From: Roseiarcus sp963824475
GTDB taxonomy: Bacteria > Pseudomonadota > Alphaproteobacteria > Rhizobiales > Beijerinckiaceae
DNA length: 64,000 nucleotides
NCBI GenBank assembly: GCA_963824475.1
Contig: CAWGPR010000002.1
Location: forward strand, 186,001 to 250,000
Direction of reading: 5' to 3'
The stretch's first letter is position 1. Every line of letters begins with the position of its first letter. This document shows positions 54,486 through 62,653 of the stretch, piece after piece. The position numbers and the translations under genes are program-made. A model generated the notes under the pieces. The model was given only the letters and a program-made list of their open reading frames with translations. It did not search any database and had not been told where the DNA came from.

Positions 54486-56374
54486 TCTTCCGGCAACCCG
54501 GCTTTGCGCAATCCTTCGAACAGGGTTGGTTCATTCGGCGTACCCGATTGCAGCCATTTGACGGTGAGTTTGGGATTGAGGCGGCGGGCCTCCGCCAAGG
54601 CGGTCCTCGCCTCGTCCATTTTGCCTTCGAGCGCATAGGCGGCGGCCAAATCTGCGTACGCGTAGAAGGTGCGAAAACCAGAGTCGATTGCGTTGCGGTA
54701 TTCGTTGAGAGCGGCGTCGAAATGCCCTAGGCCAAGTTCCGCACGGCCCAAAAACACATCCCACAGACCGATGTACGGATCGCGCGGACTCAACCGCATC
54801 GCTTGTTGCGCATCGGACTTGGCTTGTTCGAACTGGCCAAGAGAAGATTTGGCGCCACTTCGCACTCCATACAGCCGGGCATAATTCGGATTGATGGCGA
54901 GACCGGCGTCGGCGGTGCGGAGAGACTCTTCCGCGCGGCGCGAAGTTCTCAGGTAAGCGCTCTTCGTCACATACGCCTGCACGCTATCGGGAGCGAGCGC
55001 GATAGCCCGGTTGGCCTGACCGATCACTTTGGCGTCGTAATCGGTTTCGGGGTTGGCGAAGTAAACATACTCAATCAGATAGCACTGTGCTTCGCCCGCC
55101 AACGCATTAGCGTCGTTCGGGTCGATCTTGAGCGCCTGTTCGAACAACGCCAGCGCCGCATCGTTCTTATCCTTGGCGGGTTGTTGCACGGTTTGTAGGA
55201 CGAGCGCACGGCCGCGCATATAAAGATCGATGGCGTCGGGGTTTCTGGAGCGGGCGCTCTTTTCTGCTTCCGCCTTGACAAGTTCGAAACCCAATGCGTT
55301 GCCCAATCGCGCCACGACCTGATCCTGCAGCTTGAACAGGTCGGCAAGGTCTTCCTCGAAACGTTCGGCCCAGAGATGCGCGCTGGTCTCCGCATCGATG
55401 AGCTGGGCGTTGACGCGCACGCGGTTCTGGTCGCGCTGCACCGAGCCTTCGAGCACATAGCGAACGCCAAGCTCCTTGCCGATCTCCTTGGCGTCGGCGG
55501 TCTTGCCCTTGTATGTGCTAGCCGTGGTGCTGGCGATCACGAAGCTATTGCGGATGCGCGACAGGTCCGTGGTTAGGTTGTCCGTGACGCCGTCGGCGAA
55601 ATAGTCTTGGCCCGGATCGCCGGAGAGATTTCTGAAGGGCAGCACCACGATGGAGAGATGCGCGGCTTCGGCAGGCGCGCCGTTCGAGGCGACAGGCGTG
55701 GGCGCGGATGTCGCGACTGGCGCAGTCCGGTTCGCCCCGAGGAAATACCACGCGCTGGCTGCGACCAATATGACCAACGCGACGATCCCGAGCGCGAGCG
55801 GCGCGAGCGAAGAACGCCTTCTCGGTTGGGCGGGCTTCGCCTGCGCCGGCTTGCCTACTTCAAGCGCATAAACCCGGATCGGATCGGCGATGTTCTTGAG
55901 TTGGATCGGGCCGAGGTCGTTGACCGCGAGATCGAGCCGCCCTTTGACTTGCCAGTAGGCTTGCTCGGAGAGGCAGATCGCGCCCGGCTTGCAAATGCCT
56001 TCCAGACGCGCGGCGATGTTGACGCCGTCGCCCATCAGATCGCCGTCCGCCTCCTCGACCACGTCGCCCAGATGAACGCCAACCCGGAAATCGATGCGGC
56101 GCTCGGGCGGCAGGCCGACGTTGCGCTCGATGAGGCCGTTTTGTACTTCGATCGCGCAGCGCACGGCGTCGATCACGCTGCGGAACTCAGCGATGAGCCC
56201 GTCGCCAGTGCGTTTGACGACGCGCCCGCGATGCGCGGCGATGGCGGGGTCGATCAGATCGCTGCGCAGCCCGCGGAGCCGCGAGAGCGTGCGATCCTCG
56301 TCCGCTCCAGCAAGACGGCTATATCCGACGACATCCGCAACCAGGATCGCCGCAATTTTGCGGGTCTCGCTCAT
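54482..56374 (-). CDS. Membrane-anchored class III adenylate cyclase with TolB-like and TPR domains
   Basis: 630 residues. Same order as its paralogue: cyclase (LVADVVGYSRLAGADEDR, TGDGLIAEFRSV), then a membrane helix (LGIVALVILVAASAWYFLG, about residues 190-210), TolB-like part (LSIVVLPFRNLSGDPGQDYF) and TPRs. About two thirds of cyclase residues match the downstream gene, so they arose by tandem duplication. The cyclase is N-terminal to the helix and thus cytosolic; the TolB/TPR part would be periplasmic. First gene of the pair. Confidence 0.85.
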   Translation of the reverse strand: MSETRKIAAILVADVVGYSRLAGADEDRTLSRLRGLRSDLIDPAIAAHRGRVVKRTGDGLIAEFRSVIDAVRCAIEVQNGLIERNVGLPPERRIDFRVGVHLGDVVEEADGDLMGDGVNIAARLEGICKPGAICLSEQAYWQVKGRLDLAVNDLGPIQLKNIADPIRVYALEVGKPAQAKPAQPRRRSSLAPLALGIVALVILVAASAWYFLGANRTAPVATSAPTPVASNGAPAEAAHLSIVVLPFRNLSGDPGQDYFADGVTDNLTTDLSRIRNSFVIASTTASTYKGKTADAKEIGKELGVRYVLEGSVQRDQNRVRVNAQLIDAETSAHLWAERFEEDLADLFKLQDQVVARLGNALGFELVKAEAEKSARSRNPDAIDLYMRGRALVLQTVQQPAKDKNDAALALFEQALKIDPNDANALAGEAQCYLIEYVYFANPETDYDAKVIGQANRAIALAPDSVQAYVTKSAYLRTSRRAEESLRTADAGLAINPNYARLYGVRSGAKSSLGQFEQAKSDAQQAMRLSPRDPYIGLWDVFLGRAELGLGHFDAALNEYRNAIDSGFRTFYAYADLAAAYALEGKMDEARTALAEARRLNPKLTVKWLQSGTPNEPTLFEGLRKAGLPEE

Positions 56375-56573
56375 GGCGCGCCCTCACGCCGTTTACTTTA
56401 GCACAAGGAAGATCGGGTCGGCTGGCCTGGCGTTGGTTTTGGTCTGCGATACGCGTCAAAGCCCGTTTATCAAGTAGCGCATCGCAAATCCACTTTACTT
56501 TTGCACGCTATTTCTTACGCTTACAGTGGGTCTGACGTTCCACCGGCCTCCTCACGCTCAAGGAGGAGCCATC

Positions 56574-57677
56574 GTGAACGGACCCAAAATTCCGCATCTG
56601 TTTGAGAATGACCTTCGCCGCTTCGCCAGTGCAGCCAGACCCCGACCGCTCGCGATCGACCCGTGGGTCGCGTCGTCGCTGCTTCAAAAGGCGATCCGGC
56701 GCGGCGACGCTGATCGGGCCGAACGAGCCGCGTTCACGCTGACCAGGCATCGGGGCCAAGGCATATGGCGACGCCTGATCGCGATCGCGTTTGAGGACGT
56801 CGGCGTCGGGTCCGTCGATGCGCTGATCCAGACGACCACGGCCTGCACGAGCGCCGCCTGGCGATTGAGAGCAGGCGGGGACGAACTCGCGCTTCGCATC
56901 GTTGTTCGTCGGCTTGCAGAAGCGCCCAAAGATCGTTCGCCTGACCACCTCATCTGCGCCGCGCACGACCATCCGACACTCGAAGAGGATCGGCGCGAGG
57001 TCGGAGCGATGTCGCTCGCCCAGCGCATCAAATGCGTCGGAGAGACGACCTCGTCTCTGCCCAAGCGAGCGATCGCCGCCTGGTACGCCTCAGGTGTCGA
57101 GTGGGGCAAGGAGCACCGCATCGGTCGCGGCGACCTGGGAGCCTTGATGGGCGCGTTCCGCGACCTTGGCGTCCCCTCCGACCTTGTCTCAGCCACTCAC
57201 ACCGCCGCAATGCGAACTCGCGAGCCGATCGTGATCATGACGCCGCTGATCTGGCTCGCGTCTGAAAAAGCCGGCGATCGCCACGTGGTCGATTGTCCTG
57301 TCCCGCCGGGGACGATGATCGGCGAGGTGCCGGCCTACGCCCTCGACAAGCACACCGCGCTAGGTAAAGCCAGCATCCACCGCTTTGCGCGCGAATGCTC
57401 GGCCGTACGCGACGCGCTCGCCGCTCACGTTCCCGACTATCGAGCCAACGATGCAGCGTGCATGGCGGCCTTCTATGCCGACGCCACGCCCGTAGCGCGA
57501 CGTTTCGACTGGGACGGCTCGGCTGAGCTTGAGCGCCTCGGTGTTGAAAACGACATGCTGAAAGTCGGTGTGAGCCGTGAGGGCGTCTGGCCGGTGCTTG
57601 AGGTGGTTCGCGACAATTTAGAACAGCTCAATGCGATCCGCGCCCACGTCTTGAGGGGCGCGCGACATGGCCGATGA
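56574..57677 (+). CDS. RarA/MgsA-like protein lacking the ATPase domain
   Basis: 367 residues from GTG 56574, directly after AAGGAGGAG. Residues ~25-75 read LLQKAIRRGDADRAERAAF and GIWRRLIAIAFEDVGVGS; this pattern is like the helical C-terminal region of RarA/MgsA clamp-loader-like ATPases. The Walker A/B ATPase part is missing. The rest has no recognised motif. Function unknown; a role in replication or recombination is inferred from this similarity. Its stop overlaps an ATG that opens the recombinase remnant, as in the second recombinase operon. Confidence 0.55.
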   Translation: MNGPKIPHLFENDLRRFASAARPRPLAIDPWVASSLLQKAIRRGDADRAERAAFTLTRHRGQGIWRRLIAIAFEDVGVGSVDALIQTTTACTSAAWRLRAGGDELALRIVVRRLAEAPKDRSPDHLICAAHDHPTLEEDRREVGAMSLAQRIKCVGETTSSLPKRAIAAWYASGVEWGKEHRIGRGDLGALMGAFRDLGVPSDLVSATHTAAMRTREPIVIMTPLIWLASEKAGDRHVVDCPVPPGTMIGEVPAYALDKHTALGKASIHRFARECSAVRDALAAHVPDYRANDAACMAAFYADATPVARRFDWDGSAELERLGVENDMLKVGVSREGVWPVLEVVRDNLEQLNAIRAHVLRGARHGR

Positions 57678-57930
57678 CCGGGTCCTAACCTCTGATAACT
57701 CCCTCTTATCACGACCCAACATCGAGCCTCTCGATGGTCCGCGAGCGGCTTATGCGCATGCTTTGGGGCACTCGACCTGCATATCGACTTGTGCAGGTGC
57801 CTGCACCACAACGCTGCTGCAGGCGGAGGTCGAGGCGAATGTGCAGGCTGGGATCGCGCCGGCGACCGAGCGGGTTTATCGCGCCGCAGGCAGAGCAAGT
57901 GGCCGGGCGAAGGCGGCTTTTGACGCAAAA
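57673..57930 (+). pseudogene. Truncated tyrosine recombinase (N-terminus only)
   Basis: ATG 57673 overlaps the preceding stop (ATGA). The part CAGACTTTLLQAEVEANVQ and AGIAPATERVYRA closely matches the N-terminus of the recombinase at 61165-62170, including the palindrome TGCAGGTGCCTGCA. After about 57900 the similarity ends and no catalytic part follows. Confidence 0.65.
57792..57805. promoter_or_regulatory. Palindrome TGCAG-N4-CTGCA, site 2
   Basis: TGCAGGTGCCTGCA, inside the truncated recombinase. Confidence 0.4.
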
Positions 57931-58163
57931 CCGGTCATCTTAGGGCTGTCAGGGAAAGTCGCAGAAGGGCGGGAACCGCCCATTGGCCGAACGGCGGGAA
58001 CTGGCGAGATAGCGGGCGTACAAGGGCCGTCACGGAAGGCTTGGTGTCCGCCCGAAGCACGCATTCATCGAAGTCCCAGCAAGCCCTCGCGAGGGCGACG
58101 AGCGGTCAGCGGAGGGGGCTCTGGAGTATCCAAAATTGTCTCAGGACCCAGGGTAGCCCGAGT
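57931..58163. other. Intergenic, no gene seen
   Basis: GC-rich sequence with short inverted pieces (GGCGGGAACCGCC). No supportable gene. Confidence 0.4.
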
Positions 58164-59504
58164 TCAAGGTAGCAAGGCCAGCACCTTCTCCCGCTCCACC
58201 TTCGGCGACAACGTCATCACCGGCGCGCCGTTTTGCTCGAAGACCGCGTGGATCACTACGCCGCTTGCCGGGTTAGATAGGTTGCCGGTTGTGGTCTCCG
58301 GGAACTCAACCTTCTGATAGAGGTCAGCGCGTTGGTACATATAGTAATTACTCATATCGACGCCGTTTACGCCATCGCTCGTCAACAGCAGAGGGGGTTG
58401 CTTGTTGCTGATGATGCCCACAAAAAACGACATATTGGGCAGGCGCCGGACACCGCCATCTTTCCTTCTCTGCCACGCCTGAAATCGTGGACCCGTCACT
58501 ATCGACACAGAGTGAGTGATCGAGCTTGTATCGGAAGCCACGTTCGTCGTGACGACGGACTGATACAAGATAACTACATCGACTGGGTCGGCGGGATACT
58601 CGTTGAAATACCATGTCGCCCATTCACGGCACTTCGAAATCGACGCGGTATTCGACAGGCGCAGAATGATCATCCGGCAGAACTCTCCGGTCTCGTTTTT
58701 CGTTTGTCTGTAAAGGTTCTCGCAGCCCTTGCGGATCGCGTCTTCGAAGTTAGCCTGCTCGTTAGGCGCAATCGGTGACATTACCTGGCAACTGGAGCTC
58801 GCCCCGAAGACGCTAAGGGACCCGTGCTTGGGCACTATGGGCTTGAGAAAGATGGTGTATGGTCGATCAAGCTCGCCGCCGAGCCTACCCTCCTTCACGT
58901 CCGTCAAGCAGTTGGCGATATCGGTCTTCAAACTCCGAAAAGCAGCCGCATCCAGATACTTCGCGCCTAAGATGGTGACCTCGACGTCCCGCAAACCATG
59001 GGCGTTGAGTTGGGCTTTGAATTGCTCGTCGAAGGCCTTGGCCTCGGCGAGGAATTCCTGCTCGCGACTCGACATCCCATGGTTCTTGACGGAGACGAGA
59101 ACGCGAGAGTCGTCGTTCAAGACGAGTGTTCCGTCAAAGCCAGGCATTGAGTCAGGCGCCGGGATGACCCGACAAAATTGCCGCGAGAAGAGGTTCAGAG
59201 CGAGAACCTCGAAGATCGCGCCCGCCGACTGGCCCGCATCTCCGGTCTTGATGACGCGCACTTGCCCCTTGAGCCAGGCAGGGGCTTCCTGGTGGAGCCG
59301 CTCCATCGCGTCCCCGAAATTCAGTAGCTCATTGGTGGCGAGGGCGTCTTGCCGCCGCCAGAGCGCCTGAAGGGGATGCCCGCTGTCCGCCTTCAGCCAA
59401 GTTTCGTCGAAAGCCAGCGCGAGAGCTGCTAGCTTCGCATTGAGCTCAGTTGTCGCGCCCTGAACCACATTCTGTCGCTTCGAAAGGTAATTCGTCACCA
59501 TTCC
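58164..59504 (-). CDS. PD-(D/E)xK nuclease-like hypothetical protein
   Basis: 446 residues from ATG 59504 (GAGG upstream; longer frame to 59651 has no site). Around residues 105-160: QSAGAIFEVLALNLFSRQF (a conserved Glu in a helix), then PGFDGTLVLNDDSRVLVSVKNH, where an Asp is followed by an S-x-K in the next strand, an arrangement of PD-(D/E)xK nucleases. The rest is mixed alpha/beta with no known motif. It could be a restriction endonuclease or other defence nuclease; no methylase adjoins it. It lies between two recombinase modules, fitting cargo of a mobile module. Confidence 0.5.
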   Translation of the reverse strand, partial: GMVTNYLSKRQNVVQGATTELNAKLAALALAFDETWLKADSGHPLQALWRRQDALATNELLNFGDAMERLHQEAPAWLKGQVRVIKTGDAGQSAGAIFEVLALNLFSRQFCRVIPAPDSMPGFDGTLVLNDDSRVLVSVKNHGMSSREQEFLAEAKAFDEQFKAQLNAHGLRDVEVTILGAKYLDAAAFRSLKTDIANCLTDVKEGRLGGELDRPYTIFLKPIVPKHGSLSVFGASSSCQVMSPIAPNEQANFEDAIRKGCENLYRQTKNETGEFCRMIILRLSNTASISKCREWATWYFNEYPADPVDVVILYQSVVTTNVASDTSSITHSVSIVTGPRFQAWQRRKDGGVRRLPNMSFFVGIISNKQPPLLLTSDGVNGVDMSNYYMYQRADLYQKVEFPETTTGNLSNPASGVVIHAVFEQNGAPVMTLSPKVEREKVLALLP

Positions 59505-60019
59505 ACGCCTCGTCCGAGAGATAGTGGTTGCGGGGCGGTGTTGCCAACTGTCAGCGGGTGGAATGCCCACAAGCGGGCCACACTCCGAAAATCTCCTGGG
59601 CCGAACTGACGCGGTCGGAGCTCGCCGAGCGAGCGGTCGGTCATGGCGCATCCTGCCCGTAGCGCCTACGGCCGCTTTCTGGCGTTCTCCGCCGTATCGG
59701 GGCTGATCGGTATGGACAGCTCAGGTGAAGGGTTTTGGACGCCGGCCCCTCGCGAGACGGTCGTGCGGGTTGTGGGGCCGGCGTTCAAAAGCCTCCCTCC
59801 CTCGCGTGGATCAGATTGCCACCGGCCCGGATCGACATAGCCGATCTGACGAAACGATGACGACCGCGCCTCGATGCGGCGGTTCGGACGCCACCCTCAC
59901 AATTACGGCCTTATACTCATTATTACATTGCTAACTATTTGATTTTGTTATATGTTTATCAAGTGAGGCTTCAACCGGAACGTGAGGTTCGGCAGCCTGA
60001 TCATCCCAAGGAGGGGATA
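59505..60019. promoter_or_regulatory. Intergenic with candidate promoter (59928-59956)
   Basis: No gene is supported. TTGCTA (59928-59933), a 17-base spacer and TATGTT (59951-59956) in an AT-rich patch could drive the plus-strand operon starting at 60020. Confidence 0.4.
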
Positions 60020-60595
60020 ATGACGATGAGCATTGAGGAGCTTTACGACAGAGTGTTGGCCCTGTCCTCAAACGTGGAGGACACGTTCCTGGAGCTGGGG
60101 CGATCGTTGCGGCAGCTACTGGACCGAGACCCGGACTTGTTTCAGCAGATCGTGAAGAAGGGCCGCCTCGGACGTCGAAAGGCGTATTATCTGGTCGAGG
60201 TGAGCCGGAAGTTCGAGCCCCTGCCGATCAGCCGAGCGAGGCTCAAGAAGATCGGCTGGACGAAGCTCCAGATCATCGGCCGGCACGTGACGAAGGACAA
60301 CGTCGAGGAGCTCGTCAGCTTGGCCGAGCAATTGAAGACCAAGCAGCTTGAACGAAAAATGCAGGGCGACGAGCCGCTCAACAACGCTCATTGCGTGCTC
60401 ATGTACTTTAGCCCGAAGCAGTACGCCGAGTTCGAAGAGGCCCTGCTCAAGAATGGGGGCGAGCGATCTGGGCGCGGCATCGTCGGCAAAGAAGAGGCTT
60501 TGATCAACGCCCTGCGCAAGGCCGTGCCCGGACTGGAGAACGTTCAGCCGCCCAAAGGGAAGCTGGCGCATGAGCCGTCTCAGGACTCCGAGTAG
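60020..60595 (+). CDS. Hypothetical helical protein of recombinase operon
   Basis: 191 residues from ATG 60020, after AAGGAGGGG. The first ~110 residues are helical (VEDTFLELGRSLRQLLDRD, KKGRLGRRKAYYLVEVSRKF, KIGWTKLQIIGRHV) and look like a DNA-binding helical bundle as in plasmid or phage replication regulators. Family not recognised. First of three genes that end with the tyrosine recombinase. Confidence 0.6.
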   Translation: MTMSIEELYDRVLALSSNVEDTFLELGRSLRQLLDRDPDLFQQIVKKGRLGRRKAYYLVEVSRKFEPLPISRARLKKIGWTKLQIIGRHVTKDNVEELVSLAEQLKTKQLERKMQGDEPLNNAHCVLMYFSPKQYAEFEEALLKNGGERSGRGIVGKEEALINALRKAVPGLENVQPPKGKLAHEPSQDSE

Positions 60596-60618
60596 GCATG
60601 GCTGGGATGCGGTCCTGA

Positions 60619-60632
60619 TGCAGTTAACTGCA
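60619..60632. promoter_or_regulatory. Palindrome TGCAG-N4-CTGCA, site 3
   Basis: TGCAGTTAACTGCA, a perfect palindrome in the gap before the 60663 gene, in the position of an operator. Confidence 0.5.
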
Positions 60633-60662
60633 TTTTACAACAATTGAGTGAGGAGCAAGGAC

Positions 60663-61172
60663 ATGGGTAAAAAGATCAAACGAACTGACAGGGGCGAGGC
60701 CGAGGATCGGCTGACTCCGTTCGAAGTGGCAGTGCTGAGCCGCGTGGTGCGAGCGCACATCATCCCGGAGGCCGACCTCGTGTCTTCATGGGGCACGGGG
60801 CCGTGGGCGGCCATTTCGCTCGACGGCTTGCTCAAGCGGGAGCTCGTCAGCCGCCCCGAGGAGGTCAGCCAATTCATCGGTCAGGAGGGGTTCCCGAGCA
60901 AGCCGGGTCCTTGGATCGTTCCGACCGAGGCCGGAACAACCAGGATGACCGAGGAGCTGGACATCGGCTTCCCCCCTTCGGGGAATTGGCTGGCGTTTGC
61001 GGGGGTTCCGCTGAACCACCAGCCGCCTGATCTGCTGATGCAGCTGATCGAATATTTCTCCGTCCTGAACGGCAACATAAAGGTCGATGAGGAGGCGGAC
61101 GTGCGACCCGCCGCCGTTCTGTTGGGGCATCTGCTCGCGCGGCTCGGCGAGATCAAGACGACCGATGACTGA
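60663..61172 (+). CDS. Winged-helix-like hypothetical protein
   Basis: 169 residues from ATG 60663, following GAGGAGCAAGG. LTPFEVAVLSRVVRAHIIPE, SLDGLLKRELVSRPEEV and PWIVPTEAGTTRM read as helix-helix-wing, so a winged-helix DNA-binding protein is likely. It may bind the palindrome just upstream. Its stop overlaps the recombinase ATG, so they are coupled; it may act as a directionality factor, which is inference. Confidence 0.55.
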   Translation: MGKKIKRTDRGEAEDRLTPFEVAVLSRVVRAHIIPEADLVSSWGTGPWAAISLDGLLKRELVSRPEEVSQFIGQEGFPSKPGPWIVPTEAGTTRMTEELDIGFPPSGNWLAFAGVPLNHQPPDLLMQLIEYFSVLNGNIKVDEEADVRPAAVLLGHLLARLGEIKTTDD

Positions 61173-62170
61173 GTCGGTAAAGGGGATTGACGAGGCTTCG
61201 CCGACGAGCTTCGTCGCCAGGCGGACCCAAATGGAATGCTCGGGCGTCCTGGTTTGTGCAGGTGCCTGCACCAAAACGCTCCAGGCCGACGTCGAGGCGT
61301 ATGTCCAGGCTGGGATCGCGCCCGCGACCAAGCGCGCCTATCGCGCTGACCTCGACCATTTCCGCGCGTGGGGCGGAACGATCCCAGCGACCGAGGCCCA
61401 GGTTGCCGCCTACCTCGCGGATCACGCCACCGTGCTGAAGGTCTCCACCCTCACTCGACGGCTGGCGGCTGTCTCAATCGCTCATGATGCGGGCGATCTG
61501 CCTAACCCAGTCCGCACGCCTCTGGTTCGAGCAACCATGCGCGGCATCCGACGCGAGCACGGAGCGGCTCAACATCAGGCCAAGCCACTTCTCCGGGAGG
61601 ACCTCTTTATCGTTCTTGGGGCGATGGGTGATCGGCTCAAGGACCTCCGAGATCGGGCTTTGCTGCTCATCGGATTTGCCGGCGGCCTCAGACGCTCTGA
61701 ACTCGCTGCAACCAACGTCGTTGACTTCGAACGGGTTCGGGAGGGGATCATTCTGGCGATCCGGCGGTCAAAGACCGACCAAGACGGCGTGGGGCGCAAG
61801 ATAGGCATTCCTTTCGGCCGAACCATCCACTGCCCCGTCAATGCGCTTGAGATTTGGCTCGACGCCGCGCGGGTTGAGGACGGTCCCGTTTTCCGGTCCG
61901 TCGATCGACACGGGCGAGTCTCGGCCGGTCGAACTCTCCGGCGAAGCCGTGTCCTTGATCCTTCGCGATCGGATGGCCGCCGCAGGGTTCGACCCGACCG
62001 AGTACTCGGGGCATAGCCTGCGCGCCGGCTTCGCAACGAGCGCAGCTCGGGCGGGCGTCTCAACGTTCCAAATCAGGCGGCAGACCGGACACGCCTCCGA
62101 CGCCATGCTCTCGCGCTACATCAGGGACGGCCAGCTCTTCCTCGGGAACGCCGCAGGTGTTCTCCTCTAG
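61165..62170 (+). pseudogene. Tyrosine recombinase/integrase, single frameshift
   Basis: N-terminal SAM-like core-binding domain (AGIAPATKRAYRADLDHFRA). Catalytic residues: Arg in GFAGGLRRSELAA, Lys in RRSKTDQDG, then after a frame change near 61910, HSLRAGFAT (His-x-x-Arg), QTGHASDAM (His) and LSRYIRDG (Tyr). All are present, so only the one indel separates it from an active enzyme. It would integrate or excise the surrounding module. The palindrome TGCAGGTGCCTGCA lies within its first 35 codons. Confidence 0.85.
61257..61270. promoter_or_regulatory. Palindrome TGCAG-N4-CTGCA, site 4
   Basis: TGCAGGTGCCTGCA, same position in the recombinase reading frame as site 2 in the truncated copy. Confidence 0.4.
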
Positions 62171-62653
62171 GGGCTGGAATAGCATGTTGGGCGTTAGCCT
62201 TCCGCCGTCTGGGCGAACATTTGTGCCCCGAAAATGGGGGTCCCAATGTCGTCCGCGCGGCCGATCAGCGGGCGGACGGGAACTTCGCCTAAGGGCGGAT
62301 AGCGGCCCCTGACTTGAGAGGCTCGTCGCTCGCGCATGCGGGCCCGATCTTCGGCGAAGTCGGCTGAAGATTAAGCTGCATGAGCTCGGTTAAGCAGGCG
62401 TCAAGTCCGTTAAGCTTGTTCTGGCCAGGCCTTGCGAGCGTTTCTTCGGACTGCTGCGGCTGCCCAGGTCACGACTGAGGGTCGGGAAGGACTCGCAACC
62501 TTCGGCGAAAGCTGACCTTGGCGTTCGTCGGCGAGCCTCCCAGGTCGCGCCGCGACCGCCAGAGGACGCGTTCCGCCTCCCGCCTGCAATTAACGCCCTG
62601 TTGCCCAGGCCTTGTTACGCTCCCTTGATGGAAAATCGCTCCTAATTGCTCGA
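62171..62653. other. Intergenic, no gene seen
   Basis: 483 bases after the recombinase, where an attachment site would be expected. No repeat of this stretch elsewhere in the window was recognised. Confidence 0.4.
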
